From positions 11,408,001 through 11,472,000 of the forward strand of contig NC_088312.1 of the NCBI RefSeq assembly GCF_910592395.1: a stretch of DNA of 64,000 nucleotides. Direction: 5' to 3'. Positions 1 through 8,901 of the stretch are shown in pieces; position 1 is the first letter of the stretch, and every line of letters starts with the position of its first letter. A program made the translations under genes and the position numbers. The notes under the pieces are model-generated. The model searched no databases, was not told the origin of the DNA, and saw only the letters and a list, made by a program, of their open reading frames with translations. This DNA is from Lineus longissimus (Eukaryota; Nemertea; Pilidiophora; Heteronemertea; Lineidae).

Positions 1-139
1 TCTGATCACACATTGTCAGATCTGTATCCATACTGGAGAGAAACCATTCTCGTGTTACGTGTGTGGGAAAAAATGTTGAACTACTGGAAACTTGAGGTCG
101 CATTGGATAACACACTTGAAGAGACAGCATCTGAACTAG
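1..139 (+). pseudogene. Decayed zinc-finger exon, 3' part
   Basis: Reading the frame of the linker HTGEKPFSC gives YVCGKKC, then a TGA stop at 77-79, then a recognisable finger end (GNLRSHWITHLKR) before a TAG at 137-139. The stop falls where intact paralogues have a Ser after the finger core Phe, so a point nonsense change in a once-normal terminal finger is likely. The 5' part is outside the window or eroded. It is the leftmost member of the unit 1 exon array. Confidence 0.7.
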
Positions 140-394
140 GTTTCCAGATGGAACCTTATCTGGGTCTTAGAATGTTTATACTCTTCCAACTATGATACTG
201 ACAAGAGTGGTCCACTGATCTGTAATCAGCGTTGATATTTTGTTTGCGATTTTCAGCATCAGAAATTTAAATTACAGCACACATGTGGTCGGACAACTTT
301 AAATGAATTTCTCTACAGACTTACAAAAAACTTATAGTTTATTGGGGGGAAAATATGGAAAATTCTCATTTCTGTTCTGTTTGTGTAATTCCAG

Positions 395-775
395 TTCGAT
401 TTATGCCAGAGTCCTTCACAGAAAAATCCTCTGACATCTTTAGTTTGTGGAGCAGTTTCTACATCTCTTGAAAGTTCGGAGGATCGTTGGAAAAACCAGC
501 CTGGATTTCCAGCTAAGTGTACGACATGGAAGAGCTTGGAAAAGGGGTTCAGCGTGGAAAGTACCCTCATTCATCCCGTACGAGGTCATCACAGCGAGCG
601 TCGTCACAACTGTTCAATTTGTAATAAAGCATTTGTCAGTAAGAGTGACTTAGATCGACATTTTCTTACTCACACTGGTGATAAACCATATGGTTGTGAT
701 ATCTGTGGAAAGAGATTTAACCGGAAAGGAAACATGCGGACGCATCAGATTACTCATATGAATGTAAAACTGTAG
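395..775 (+). CDS. Zinc-finger terminal exon 1 of unit 1 (2 fingers)
   Basis: The exon begins after the acceptor gtaattccag and is open in phase 0 from TTC GAT TTA to the TAG at 773-775. The first 70 codons are a low-similarity spacer that keeps a remnant of a lost first finger (LVCGAV). Two C2H2 fingers follow, with helix residues (-1 to +6) SKSDLDR and RKGNMRT, joined by a HTGDKP linker. The protein end HQITHMNVKL resembles its neighbours. DNA binding in the nucleus is inferred from the family. The exon has no start codon of its own near the acceptor, so it must be reached by splicing. Confidence 0.85.
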   Translation, partial: FDLCQSPSQKNPLTSLVCGAVSTSLESSEDRWKNQPGFPAKCTTWKSLEKGFSVESTLIHPVRGHHSERRHNCSICNKAFVSKSDLDRHFLTHTGDKPYGCDICGKRFNRKGNMRTHQITHMNVKL

Positions 776-1394
776 CAAGCACAGACTTGTTTGTGAATTG
801 TTTTCAGAGTACATGTGGATGTCATAATGCTTGAAAAATGTTGATTCCAAGTTGCTTTGATTTTGGGGCTGATCAGATGACTCTTGTTGAACTTCGATAT
901 TAGGACTGATCCAACAATCTGTATGTCACTTTGATTTCGGGACATAGGTGACCCATGTGGTACTTTCAGTTCAAGACTGGTCCAGTCACTGTGTGACAAA
1001 ACTCACTGAGTGAGTTCTGAGTGAGTTTGTCAAACTTTAATTTTTTGGGCTGTTTTGACTTGCGTTATTTTGAAGTATGACTGGTGTGACCCCTTGATTC
1101 TGACTTCGATATTTGTTTATGGACTCATGATTTTGGGATTGATTTGATGTCTCACCCAGAGTGTCTGGTCGGGTGACCAATGTTAATTGATTCTCAAATC
1201 TGTTGTACAACTGCAGAATGTGATCACTGCCACTGAAGATATAAATCTTCCTCATTTCTGTTCTGCTTGCCAGCTTCAGTTCAGGTACGGTCTTGCTTTG
1301 CTTGCCAAGGTATTTTCTCTAAGCCAATCTCAATATTGGTGAAGTTTTTAGTGAAGTGCTTGCCACTGATGGGAATTATTCTTATATCTTCCAG
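776..1394 (+). other. Intergenic/intronic spacer
   Basis: No convincing coding sequence. It holds loosely repeated phrases built on 'ttcgatatt...gactgatc' and two extra acceptor-like pyrimidine tracts near 1255-1290, which lead only into short, stop-interrupted frames. The real acceptor of the next exon is at 1393-1394. Confidence 0.5.
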
Positions 1395-1736
1395 ATGGGA
1401 ATGCATAGATGTCCTATCTGTGGAGCTAACGCAAAGTCGCGTGAAAATCTCAGTGCCCATTTGCAAAGTCACCAAAGAGGGCTTCCACATCTATGTTCAT
1501 TTTGCAATAAAGGATTTAGCACACCACATAGATTGGAGCGCCATCTGCGTATTCATACCGGAGAGAAACCATATGGCTGTGATTGTTGTGGTTGGCGTTT
1601 TACTCAGCTGCAGACTCTAAAACGTCATTCGCGTGTTCATACAGGAGAGAAACCATATGCGTGTGATATTTGTGGGAAAAGGTTTTCTCAGAGGGGAAAT
1701 ATGAGGAGCCATCAGATCACGCATATGAAGCGTTGA
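1395..1736 (+). CDS. Zinc-finger terminal exon 2 of unit 1 (4 fingers)
   Basis: The acceptor atatcttccag leads in phase 0 into ATG GGA ATG CAT AGA TGT, so the first finger begins only five codons into the exon. Four fingers are present, with helices SRENLSA, TPHRLER, QLQTLKR and QRGNMRS. The first lacks the usual core Phe (CGANAKS) and is followed by a non-canonical HQRGLPH spacer. The last three are linked by HTGEKPY. The stop TGA follows HMKR. This is the longest finger run among the early unit 1 exons and a good representative of the ancestral exon form, before first-finger erosion. Confidence 0.92.
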   Translation: MGMHRCPICGANAKSRENLSAHLQSHQRGLPHLCSFCNKGFSTPHRLERHLRIHTGEKPYGCDCCGWRFTQLQTLKRHSRVHTGEKPYACDICGKRFSQRGNMRSHQITHMKR

Positions 1737-1896
1737 GGAAGACTGCATTTGGTTTCCTTGACAATTGGGGCATGTTGAATATTGTATGTTTTGTAAAGAA
1801 CTTATTAAGCGTCCTTCATATTGGTGTTTGTGTCCTCAAATCACTGTCATAGCTGGTCCCTTTTAAAATTTGAAAAAAATGCAAGAAATGAGAAAA

Positions 1897-1927
1897 CTGA
1901 CCAAAATATCTTTGTTGTATCTTGCAG
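1897..1927 (+). promoter_or_regulatory. Conserved branch-point/3' splice-site module (example)
   Basis: CTGAC lies 25-30 nt before the AG, followed by an AATAT-TTTG stretch and ATCTTGCAG. The same 30-nt arrangement precedes most unit 1 exons, for example near 2299, 3241, 3608, 4421, 4865, 5987, 6402, 8873, 9386 and 10183. CTGAC matches the metazoan branch-point consensus. Conservation may only reflect recent exon duplication, but it means neighbouring exons offer near-identical competing acceptors. Confidence 0.75.
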
Positions 1928-2209
1928 ATTTTTAATGAAACTTGTGTGACGAGGAACTCACTTCAAAGTCGAATGTGTGGTGAAAACGTTGCTTCTCATC
2001 TTCAGGTGCAGAGAAGATTCGTGCCATATTTGTGTTCAGCGTGTAATAAACGATTCAATTCTAAATGGCAGTTGACCCGGCATATGAGGGTCCATACAGG
2101 AGAGAAACCATACGCGTGTGACTTTTGTGGGAAGACATTTGCTCAGAAAGGCCACATGAAGTCTCATCTGATCACGCATCTAAAGAAGGGGGTATTTGAT
2201 CACCTGTGA
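1928..2209 (+). CDS. Zinc-finger terminal exon 3 of unit 1 (2 fingers)
   Basis: Opens in phase 0 after tatcttgcag (ATT TTT AAT GAA ACT). The leader IFNETCVTRNSLQSRMCG resembles the leaders of the exons at 3642, 4452 and 4893. A first finger survives only as MCGENVASHLQVQ, having lost one zinc cysteine and the final histidine. The two working fingers have helices SKWQLTR and QKGHMKS. After the last histidine the protein runs on to LKKGVFDHL and stops. An AATAAA lies 68 nt beyond the stop. Confidence 0.9.
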   Translation: MFNETCVTRNSLQSRMCGENVASHLQVQRRFVPYLCSACNKRFNSKWQLTRHMRVHTGEKPYACDFCGKTFAQKGHMKSHLITHLKKGVFDHL

Positions 2210-2276
2210 TAACTTGGCACTCACTGGCAAAGTGTAGTCCCCTTCTGTACAAAAACAAATGTAAATATAATACTAT

Positions 2277-2282
2277 AATAAA
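2277..2282 (+). terminator. Poly(A) signal AATAAA after exon 1928-2209
   Basis: A canonical hexamer 68 nt after the stop codon at 2207-2209 and upstream of the next relic acceptor, consistent with this being a 3'-terminal exon. The match is seen directly; use is inferred. Confidence 0.45.
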
Positions 2283-2326
2283 ATGAATCACAAAAACTGA
2301 CAAAATATCTTTGTTGTATCTTACAG

Positions 2327-2884
2327 ATCTCTAATAAATCTTAGACTCATTCACCAGTCTCCTCCATTCACTCATTACAGAGACTTGTACTTGACGGCAA
2401 TTCACTCGTCATGAACTCGATTTGGGGGCCAAAGCTTCTTGTGGCCAGTCACATGTTTTTCTGTAGGATGGGTAACCTCGATCCAAGTGAATGATCTGGA
2501 ATACCAGAGCGCTCGGTATGACAGTGCAGCCACTGTATGTACTGAACATGTATGGCTCGCCTCGGGTAAATCAATGAGGCTTCCTTGACCCTCCGCTGCA
2601 CTGTGGATAGGGTCGAGATTACCTGGACTAAATAAATCTATGACGACAGGCCCTCTTCAAAGTCTGAGGTGTGATGCAAATGCTGCCTTTAATCTCCCAA
2701 TGCATTAAAGAGAGCTGCCGAGCTCGTGTTAAAATTTGTAATAAAGGATTTTATACATCGTGGGAATTGATTCAGCAGTTACGTATCCATACTGAAGAGA
2801 AACCATATTCATGCGAAATATGTTGAAAGGGATTTTCCCAGAAAGTAACATGAGGGGTCATCTGGTGACACATATGAAACTTTG
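2327..2884 (+). pseudogene. Decayed zinc-finger exon interrupted by foreign sequence
   Basis: The acceptor module survives (ctgac...tatcttacag, AG at 2325-2326), but the exon hits a stop at once (ATC TCT AAT AAA TCT TAG). About 370 nt of unrelated sequence intervenes. Finger remnants then resume at about 2735: [19 protein letters not shown] (one helix His changed to Gln), [12 protein letters not shown], a TGA in place of the Gly codon at 2824-2826, and a 1-nt slip before NMRGHLVTHMKL. At least three independent lesions make it non-functional. Confidence 0.8.
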
Positions 2885-2920
2885 AGAAGAGGGCAATGGA
2901 TTACTTCTGTGATTGCAATA

Positions 2921-3109
2921 TGTGAACCATCACAGCAAAACCAGGCTCATGTCACGCAGGAGATGAGCCTAAATGACACATGGAGATAATGGAAGTAACT
3001 GTTGTGCTCATATTTCACAGAAGGCAGACAACAGAGAAATGAACAAACAGACCGTCTCAACCAGCCAAGCTCAGAGCGACATGGGCCTGCTTTGCTGTGA
3101 CGGGTCAAA
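2921..3109 (+). mobile_element. MITE, TA-flanked, TGTGACCC family (reverse orientation)
   Basis: It begins TGTGAACC and ends GGGTCAAA, with TA on both sides. Internal phrases (gcagacaacagagaaatgaa, gaccgtctcaacc) are the reverse complement of those in the elements at 16366-16558 and 56152-56341. Length is 189 bp with no coding capacity. TA duplication and short terminal inverted repeats suggest a Tc1/mariner-mobilised non-autonomous element. Confidence 0.7.
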
Positions 3110-3268
3110 TATGTTACATTTTCAATGTAAAAGTGGATTGGCAGAGTTCTACATGGTACATATCAAGCTGAAGTGGACACCCATACAACTATGAATCGCT
3201 GTCTGAGTGTAGTCCCTAAACGATTTCTAAAATCACACAGCTGACCAAAATATCTTTGTGTCTTACAG

Positions 3269-3556
3269 ATCCTGTATTTATCTTCTACGAGGAAGGGAAG
3301 GAATCCGCTTCAGTGCCCAGTCTGCGATGTGATTTTAAAGACACAGGAAAACTTAACAGCACATCTTCAGATGCACAAAGGCCAAGTGCCATATCCGTGT
3401 TCATTTTGTAATAAAGGATTTATGACCAACTGGAAGTTGACCCAACATCTGCGTATTCATACAGGAGAGAAACCATATGCATGTGACACTTGTGGGAAAA
3501 GATTTGCTCAGAAAAGTAACATGAGGGGTCATCAGGTGACTCATATGAAGCTTTGA
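3269..3556 (+). CDS. Zinc-finger terminal exon 4 of unit 1 (3 fingers)
   Basis: Phase-0 start ATC CTG TAT TTA after gtgtcttacag. The leader ILYLSSTRKGRNPLQ runs directly into finger 1 (CPVCDVILK, helix TQENLTA), which lacks the core Phe and is joined to finger 2 by KGQVPYP rather than TGEKP. Fingers 2 and 3 are canonical, with helices TNWKLTQ and QKSNMRG. The exon ends THMKL and TGA. It keeps an intact first finger, unlike its neighbours at 3642, 4452 and 4893. Confidence 0.92.
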   Translation: MLYLSSTRKGRNPLQCPVCDVILKTQENLTAHLQMHKGQVPYPCSFCNKGFMTNWKLTQHLRIHTGEKPYACDTCGKRFAQKSNMRGHQVTHMKL

Positions 3557-3641
3557 GAGCGTAATTCTCTTCTTTTTTTCTTGACACAGAAATTCAAGAA
3601 ATCACCGAACTGACCAATATATTTTTAATTCTATCTTGCAG

Positions 3642-3923
3642 ATCTGTTATAAAACTTCTGTGGCCAAGAACCCTCTTCTAATTGGAGCAGGTGGTGTTCA
3701 TGCAAGGTCACCACCACATATAAGTTCTCATCCTCCAATCGACAAAAGAGCAGTGCCGTATTCCTGTTCAGTTTGTAACAAAGGATTTGCTGATAAATGG
3801 CAGTTCACTCGACATATGAGAATCCATACAGGAGAGAAACCATATTCATGCGAGATTTGTGGAAAGGGATTTTCCCAGAGAAGTAACATGAGGGGCCACC
3901 AGGTCACTCATATGAAACTTTGA
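3642..3923 (+). CDS. Zinc-finger terminal exon 5 of unit 1 (2 fingers)
   Basis: Begins ATC TGT TAT AAA ACT after tctatcttgcag and is open to TGA at 3921-3923. The leader [12 protein letters not shown] is shared with other unit 1 exons. The position of the first finger is a Pro/His-rich remnant ([17 protein letters not shown]) with no zinc cysteines. Two canonical fingers follow, helices DKWQFTR and QRSNMRG, separated by HTGEKPY. The final finger differs from that of exon 3269-3556 at only a few positions, indicating recent duplication. Confidence 0.92.
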   Translation: MCYKTSVAKNPLLIGAGGVHARSPPHISSHPPIDKRAVPYSCSVCNKGFADKWQFTRHMRIHTGEKPYSCEICGKGFSQRSNMRGHQVTHMKL

Positions 3924-3995
3924 GAGTGCAATTTGAGGCCAAAAGTCAAGAAATCACATAACTTACCAAAATTTATTTAAAGTGTATCTTACAAG

Positions 3996-4267
3996 ATCAT
4001 TTACAACACTTTTGTGGTGAAGAATTATCCACATCTGGGTCGAAAATGTTGTACAAACCTTGCATCTCATCTTCCAATCAATAAACATCTAGTGCCATAT
4101 TTGTGTTCAGTTTGTAACGGAGGATTTGCTGATATAACGCCGTTGACATAGCATTTCATTTTAAGGACCATACAGGAAAGAAACCATTTGCATGTGATAT
4201 TTGTGGGGAAAACTTTGCTCTGAAAAGTAGTATGAAAGCACATCGGGTGACTCATTTGAGACATGAG
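3996..4267 (+). pseudogene. Decayed zinc-finger exon
   Basis: An acceptor-like tatcttacaag is followed by a leader related to neighbouring exons and then by VPYLCSVCNGGFADITPLT and an in-frame TAG where the first zinc His codon should be. A frameshift follows before the linker (catacaggaaagaaacca) and the second finger (HLHV... in the shifted frame, CDICGENFALKSSMKAHRVTH in the third frame). The zinc ligands of the last finger are still readable, so decay is recent. Confidence 0.8.
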
Positions 4268-4451
4268 CTTCACACAATGGATTCTACAATGTATGTGACA
4301 ATGATGTGGTAGTGACATCTGCTGTGTGGTATGTTTCAGGATAAATTTGGTAGCAGTGACAATCAGTCTGTGAAAAGGTTTAGTCACTTTTTCTTGTGGC
4401 CTAGATTCAATAAATCAAAAAACCTGACCAGAATGTCTTTGTATCTTGCAG

Positions 4452-4727
4452 ATCCTTTATGAACCTTTTGTGAAGACCCCACTTTCAAGTCAAGTGTGTG
4501 GTGTTGCAAAATTGCAAGAAAACCCAACTTCTCATCTTCAGCCCCAAAGGAGAGTGATTCCATATTCATGCTCTGTTTGTGGTAAAGGATTTACAGACAA
4601 CTGGAAGTTAACCCAGCACATGCGTATTCATACAGGAGAGAGGCCATATGCGTGTGATATATGTGGGAAAAGATTTTCCCAGAAAAGTCACTTAAGAGGC
4701 CATTTGGTGACTCATATGAAACTTTGA
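4452..4727 (+). CDS. Zinc-finger terminal exon 6 of unit 1 (2 fingers)
   Basis: Phase-0 start ATC CTT TAT GAA CCT after tatcttgcag. The leader ILYEPFVKTPLSSQ is followed by the finger remnant VCGVAKLQENPTSHLQ, which keeps one Cys and one His. Two intact fingers have helices DNWKLTQ and QKSHLRG, with HTGERPY as linker. The exon ends HMKL, TGA. An AATAAA at 4409-4414 just upstream may serve the preceding, now dead, exon. Confidence 0.92.
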   Translation: MLYEPFVKTPLSSQVCGVAKLQENPTSHLQPQRRVIPYSCSVCGKGFTDNWKLTQHMRIHTGERPYACDICGKRFSQKSHLRGHLVTHMKL

Positions 4728-4892
4728 GGACTTGTCCGATTGCTGCCAAGCTGTGCGCATTTCTACTCTTGATTATTATGAAATGCATGTATTATAGCAT
4801 TCTACAGGGAAACTGGATGTGATATCGTTGGAAGAATGACTCAAACATTTTAGAAATCACAAAACTGATCAAAATATCTTTGTATCTTACAG

Positions 4893-5273
4893 ATCCCTTA
4901 TGAAACTTTTACGATGAAGAACCCACTTCAAAGACGAATGCCTAGTCTTAGTGGTGAAAACCTTGATTCTCATCTTCAAATGAAAACAAAAGCTGTGCCA
5001 CATTTGTGTTCAGTTTGTAGTAAAGGATTTTCTACATCTTGGGAATTGACCAGACATATGCGTATTCACACAGGAGAGAAGCCACATTCGTGTTCAGTCT
5101 GTAACAGAGGATTCATTGATAAATCTAAGTTGAAACGTCACATGAGGGTCCACACGGGAGAGAAACCATTTGCATGCGATATCTGTGGGAAAAGATTTGC
5201 TCAGAAAAGTGACATGAGAGCCCATCAGGTGACTCACATGAAACTTAGATTTCAAACAATGGAACATAGGTGA
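4893..5273 (+). CDS. Zinc-finger terminal exon 7 of unit 1 (3 fingers)
   Basis: Opens ATC CCT TAT GAA ACT in phase 0 after tatcttacag. The leader IPYETFTMKNPLQRRMP leads to a remnant first finger (SGENLDSHLQMK). Three canonical fingers have helices TSWELTR, DKSKLKR and QKSDMRA. The middle finger is unique within this sub-family and seems to have been added by internal finger duplication. The protein runs 10 residues past the last His (LRFQTMEHR) because the usual stop after HMKL is lost and the next in-frame TGA is used. Confidence 0.9.
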   Translation: MPYETFTMKNPLQRRMPSLSGENLDSHLQMKTKAVPHLCSVCSKGFSTSWELTRHMRIHTGEKPHSCSVCNRGFIDKSKLKRHMRVHTGEKPFACDICGKRFAQKSDMRAHQVTHMKLRFQTMEHR

Positions 5274-5322
5274 CACTAGTGTGAAATCCCAAAATGGATC
5301 AAAATGTCTTTTTGTCTTGTAG

Positions 5323-5816
5323 ATCTTTTATAAATCTTTCATGACGACCCCACTTTAAAGGGGTATGCTGTTCGTAATTACTGGTGGTCCAGTTAAATAG
5401 AAATGCACTAATACACAATGCCGTAGTACAGTTATTATGAATACAAATTTGTTTAAACTTGGTATTCATAGTATTTGTATATCAGTCTACGCAACGGCAA
5501 TGTTGAAATATAAATTTAGTGCGTCTTTCTGCAATTGGACATTTTAAAATTCATTTACAAATTCAAATTTTTTTAACAAACGGCATAGGCCTTTAAAATC
5601 AAGTGGATGGTTTTCAAAAGGTGCAAGCAAACCTAGCTTCTCATCTTCATTCTCAAAAGAGAGTGGTTCCATCTGTTTGCTGTGAAGGATTTACAGATAA
5701 CTGGAAGTTGACCCGACATGCCAATTCTTACAGGAGAGAAGCCACTTGCTTGTGATCAAACAGTTTCCAAGAGAAGCCACCTGAGAGTTCACAAGGGGAC
5801 TCATATAAAACTCTGA
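5323..5816 (+). pseudogene. Decayed zinc-finger exon with a ~270-bp insertion
   Basis: The acceptor tttttgtcttgtag survives, followed by a recognisable leader (IFYKSFMTTPL) that then hits TAA. About 270 nt of AT-rich unrelated sequence (5350-5620) separates it from the finger part at about 5635-5815. There the Cys pair is lost (VCCEGFTDNWKLTRH), the HTGEK linker is shifted and the last finger is shortened. It ends HKGTHIKL. Confidence 0.75.
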
Positions 5817-6020
5817 TCAGGTTAACGAATGACTCTGCATCACTATCTTTCTGTTTCTCATTCTACTTACAGATAAGGAAAATTAACGGCACTCGATTGG
5901 GTACTTGTGAATGGGACATTAATGACAGTCACTGGCGCATAGTACCCGTACTTTTTTTCTGAATGACACAAAATCAATAAATTGAAACAAAACTGACCAA
6001 AATATATTTGTATCTTACAG

Positions 6021-6284
6021 ATCCCCTTTGAAACTTTTGTACCGAAGAGCCCACTTCAAAGACGAATACCTGGTCATGGTGGTACAAACCTTGCTCCTCA
6101 GTATACAAGAGTTGTGCCACATTCGTGTTCAGTTTGTAACAAAGGATTCGCTGACAATTGGACTTTGACCCAACATATGCGTATTCATACAGGAGAAAAA
6201 CCATTTGCATGTGATATATGTGGTAAACGATTTAGTCAGAAGGGTAACATGAGAGCTCATCAGCTGACCCACATGAAACTTTGA
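6021..6284 (+). CDS. Zinc-finger terminal exon 8 of unit 1 (2 fingers)
   Basis: Open for 88 codons in phase 0 from ATC CCC TTT GAA ACT to TGA at 6282-6284. There is no ATG before the first finger, so it is easily missed by start-codon based calling; it makes sense only as a spliced exon. The leader IPFETFVPKSPLQRRIPG is close to that of exon 4893-5273. The first-finger region has no zinc ligands. Fingers: helices DNWTLTQ and QKGNMRA with HTGEKPF between them. An AATAAA lies at 6376. Confidence 0.92.
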   Translation: MPFETFVPKSPLQRRIPGHGGTNLAPQYTRVVPHSCSVCNKGFADNWTLTQHMRIHTGEKPFACDICGKRFSQKGNMRAHQLTHMKL

Positions 6285-6375
6285 TGATGAAGACTCTGGA
6301 TGACGCAGATATGGGATTAGCCGGTTGTGGGTTCTCTGTCATACTAAACTAGTCATCTTGTCAACCACAAGTCAG

Positions 6376-6381
6376 AATAAA
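6376..6381 (+). terminator. Poly(A) signal AATAAA after exon 6021-6284
   Basis: A hexamer 92 nt beyond the stop and before the acceptor of the next exon at 6430. It fits use of each exon as a 3' end; use itself is inferred. Confidence 0.4.
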
Positions 6382-6429
6382 ACAAAAATTTTGATTACGA
6401 ACTGAACGAAATATCTTTGTATCTTACAG

Positions 6430-6714
6430 ATCCTTTCCAAAACCTCTGTTGCGAATTACCACCAACTTGGATGTCCTATGTGTGACCATTTTGCCAAATC
6501 TGCCGCTAAGCTTAAAGCTCACATTCGAATGCACAAAGGAGAGATGCCATATCCATGTTCAATTTGCAACAAAGGTTTTATCAGTAATTGGAAGTTGGAA
6601 CGCCATATGAAGGTCCATACAGGGGAGAAACCTTACGCTTGTTCTGTTTGTGGGAGACGGTTTTCTGATAAGGACAACATGAGGGTTCATCAGGTGTGTC
6701 ATGTGAAACTCTGA
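6430..6714 (+). CDS. Zinc-finger terminal exon 9 of unit 1 (3 fingers)
   Basis: Phase-0 start ATC CTT TCC AAA ACC after tatcttacag. Finger 1 (CPMCDHFAK, helix SAAKLKA) is intact in zinc ligands and is joined by KGEMPYP. Fingers 2 and 3 have helices SNWKLER and DKDNMRV. The last finger ends HQVCH, so a Cys lies between the two zinc histidines. The exon finishes VKL, TGA. It belongs with exons 3269 and 7680, which also keep finger 1. Confidence 0.92.
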   Translation: MLSKTSVANYHQLGCPMCDHFAKSAAKLKAHIRMHKGEMPYPCSICNKGFISNWKLERHMKVHTGEKPYACSVCGRRFSDKDNMRVHQVCHVKL

Positions 6715-6936
6715 TAAAGTGGGGTTCATATCTCGGGTCAGTCAGTAGCCAGTTGCACATTCTACTTATGCATTCTAAGGAAAGTCAATGATAACATTGC
6801 AGTCGTGAGGCTAAATTTTTGCACTGGCAACATTCGGTCAAAAGTCAATCTGATGATTCGTGTAGGAGAGAGAAAAAAACCATGAATCTGTGACAAGGAT
6901 GACATCAAGATGCATCAGTTTGCTGATGAGACAAAA

Positions 6937-7250
6937 TTGGAAGTGGATTCATGATTTTCATGTATGTGTATTTTCCAGTTCAAATTGTTTAGTTGGGAAG
7001 TGGATTCATGATTTTTGTGTATTTTCCAGTTCTAATTGTTTAGTTGGGAAGTGGATTCATGATTTCTTGTGTATTTTCCAGTTCTAATTGTTTAGTTGGG
7101 AAGTGGATTCATGATTTCTTGTGTATTTTCCAGTTCTAATTGTTTAGTTGGGAAGTGGATTCATGATTTTTGTGTATTTTCCAGTTCTAATTGTTTAGTT
7201 GGGAAGTGGATTCATGATTTCTTGTGTATTTTCCAATTCAAATGGTATAG
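6937..7250 (+). repeat. Minisatellite, about 51-57 bp unit, six copies
   Basis: The phrase gaagtggattcatgat starts at 6940, 6997, 7048, 7100, 7152 and 7203, giving periods of 57, 51, 52, 52 and 51. Each unit contains tgtattttccagttc, which resembles a 3' splice site. The first unit carries a few extra bases and the last is diverged. It lies between exons 6430 and 7680. Confidence 0.9.
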
Positions 7251-7679
7251 TGCAGATGTGTATGAATTCAGTTGATTTTCTTGGAGCGTACGGAGGTTAT
7301 AAGGTCTACATGAGGACACATCAGCCCAGGCATGTGGAGGAGTGGGTATACGATACAAGTCTATGAGATTGGTACTAAATGAGAAGAGATTGTATCACCT
7401 CTATTGCAATTACATGCATATAGAAAGAATGCGCAAGAAGGAGATTTGTATTTGAATTGATATTTGTTTGTTGTGCAGCTGTGCATGCATATTATTTTCT
7501 TCTCGATGATTAGAGGTATTTCTGTTCTGGATATCAAATCTTTGATTTTATTTTCCGTTAATAATAACAGCGGCTAAAAGTCCATCTTTTTTTCAGTCAT
7601 CTTGTACTGTTTGTATATATATCATGAATAATGTTTTTAAGATCCCAGAGTGATGGAATTGTCTTTTTGTCTTTTGCAG

Positions 7680-7961
7680 ATTATTCACAAATCGGCTGTG
7701 ACAAAGAACCCACTTCAGTGCCTTCTCTGTGGTGTTTTTGCCGAGACACAAGAAAAGCTTGCTTTTCATATTCGGAGGCATAAACAGTTATGTCAGTGTA
7801 CAGTGTGTAACAAAAAATTTCGTGATAACTGGGGGTTATCCCAGCATATGCGTATTCATACTGGAGAAAAACCATATGCATGTCACATTTGTGACAAGAG
7901 ATTTTCTATCAAAGGCAACATGAAGGCACATCAGATTACCCACATGAATCTTGACTTCTAG
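7680..7961 (+). CDS. Zinc-finger terminal exon 10 of unit 1 (3 fingers)
   Basis: Starts ATT ATT CAC AAA TCG in phase 0 after gtcttttgcag. Finger 1 (CLLCGVFAE, helix TQEKLAF) is complete and is joined to finger 2 by a short KQLCQ spacer instead of TGEKP. Finger 2 has helix DNWGLSQ and finger 3 IKGNMKA. It ends HMNLDF, TAG. An AATAAA begins 11 nt after the stop, giving a very short predicted 3' UTR. Confidence 0.92.
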   Translation: MIHKSAVTKNPLQCLLCGVFAETQEKLAFHIRRHKQLCQCTVCNKKFRDNWGLSQHMRIHTGEKPYACHICDKRFSIKGNMKAHQITHMNLDF

Positions 7962-7971
7962 TTGTAGGGAA

Positions 7972-7977
7972 AATAAA
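7972..7977 (+). terminator. Poly(A) signal AATAAA after exon 7680-7961
   Basis: The hexamer lies 11 nt after the TAG stop, close enough that cleavage would leave a 3' UTR of only a few tens of nucleotides. Confidence 0.5.
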
Positions 7978-8349
7978 TTCACTGGAAGGCAGAAACCGCA
8001 TGACGCATCAAATGATCATTATGAAATTTGACATTTTGTCATCATATTTTCTGTCCCACCAGTCCACGAATATAAGACTTGACTTGTTCGAAGAGACTTG
8101 TAAGACACAACAGATGATGGCTATATACATTTGGGGGAAGATTTCTTTTTTGAAAGGCTACCCGAAGAAACACCCAGCTTAACTTGAAGTTGTAGTTGTG
8201 GCTGGTGATTTCCATGATTGACAGAATCAGATGTCGATGATGTAGTGATAACTTGACTTCTTTTGCAGGCATCTTAGCGATTCAAAATGATAATTCGACA
8301 GGAGATGCTCTAAATGACACCAGTGACTCGAATATTTTTATATTTGCAG

Positions 8350-8655
8350 ATCTCGCATCATTCTTTAAAGGCAAGGCTACAGTGTCCTACATGTGGTGTG
8401 TCAGCTAAGACTCCGGCAAATTTTGCTGCCCATATGAGGATTCATTCTGGAAAAGATCCATTTCCGTGTTCAGTTTGCCAAAAAGGATTTAGAACTAAAT
8501 GGGAGTTGACCCAACATACGAGAGTTCATACAGGAGAGAAACCATATGCATGTGACCTTTGCGGAAGACGATTTTCTGTCCGAAGTAATCTGAGGTCACA
8601 TCAAGTTACCCATATGAAATTTGACTCTGAGGAACAAAGAAGACCTAGAAAATAA
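8350..8655 (+). CDS. Zinc-finger terminal exon 11 of unit 1 (3 fingers)
   Basis: Phase-0 start ATC TCG CAT CAT after atatttgcag. Finger 1 (CPTCGVSAK, helix TPANFAA) has Ser in place of the usual core aromatic and a SGKDPFP spacer. Finger 2 is TKWELTQ and finger 3 VRSNLRS. The C-terminal tail (FDSEEQRRPRK) is charged and longer than in neighbours. The TAA stop at 8653-8655 lies inside an AATAAA (8651-8656), so stop and poly(A) signal overlap. An ATG at 8314 lies in the intron and is not needed. Confidence 0.92.
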   Translation: MSHHSLKARLQCPTCGVSAKTPANFAAHMRIHSGKDPFPCSVCQKGFRTKWELTQHTRVHTGEKPYACDLCGRRFSVRSNLRSHQVTHMKFDSEEQRRPRK

Positions 8656-8901
8656 ACCATTTATCCTGGGTTTGCATGGGCCTGCCTTGTGGGAATCATG
8701 TGGAGACCATTGGCACATGCAAAACCTGACAACTTTTCTGACGAGGGCAAAATCCGTATGCATCACTTGTTTGTACAATGCAGGAGTTGAATTTTTGTCA
8801 AGTAAACATTTACCTTCTTTTGCAGGCACCTAATATCACTTCAAATTCATATAGATAGGCTGGAAGTCACACGACTGATTTCAATATTTTATATCTTGCA
8901 G

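Noticed and set aside
1356-1394. ATG/TTG starts just upstream of ZnF exons as true translation starts
   Set aside because: They lie in pyrimidine-rich intron sequence directly before splice acceptors. The frame continuity is a by-product of phase-0 acceptors.
6937-7250. CRISPR-like array
   Set aside because: Units are contiguous tandem repeats without unique spacers, and the genome is eukaryotic.
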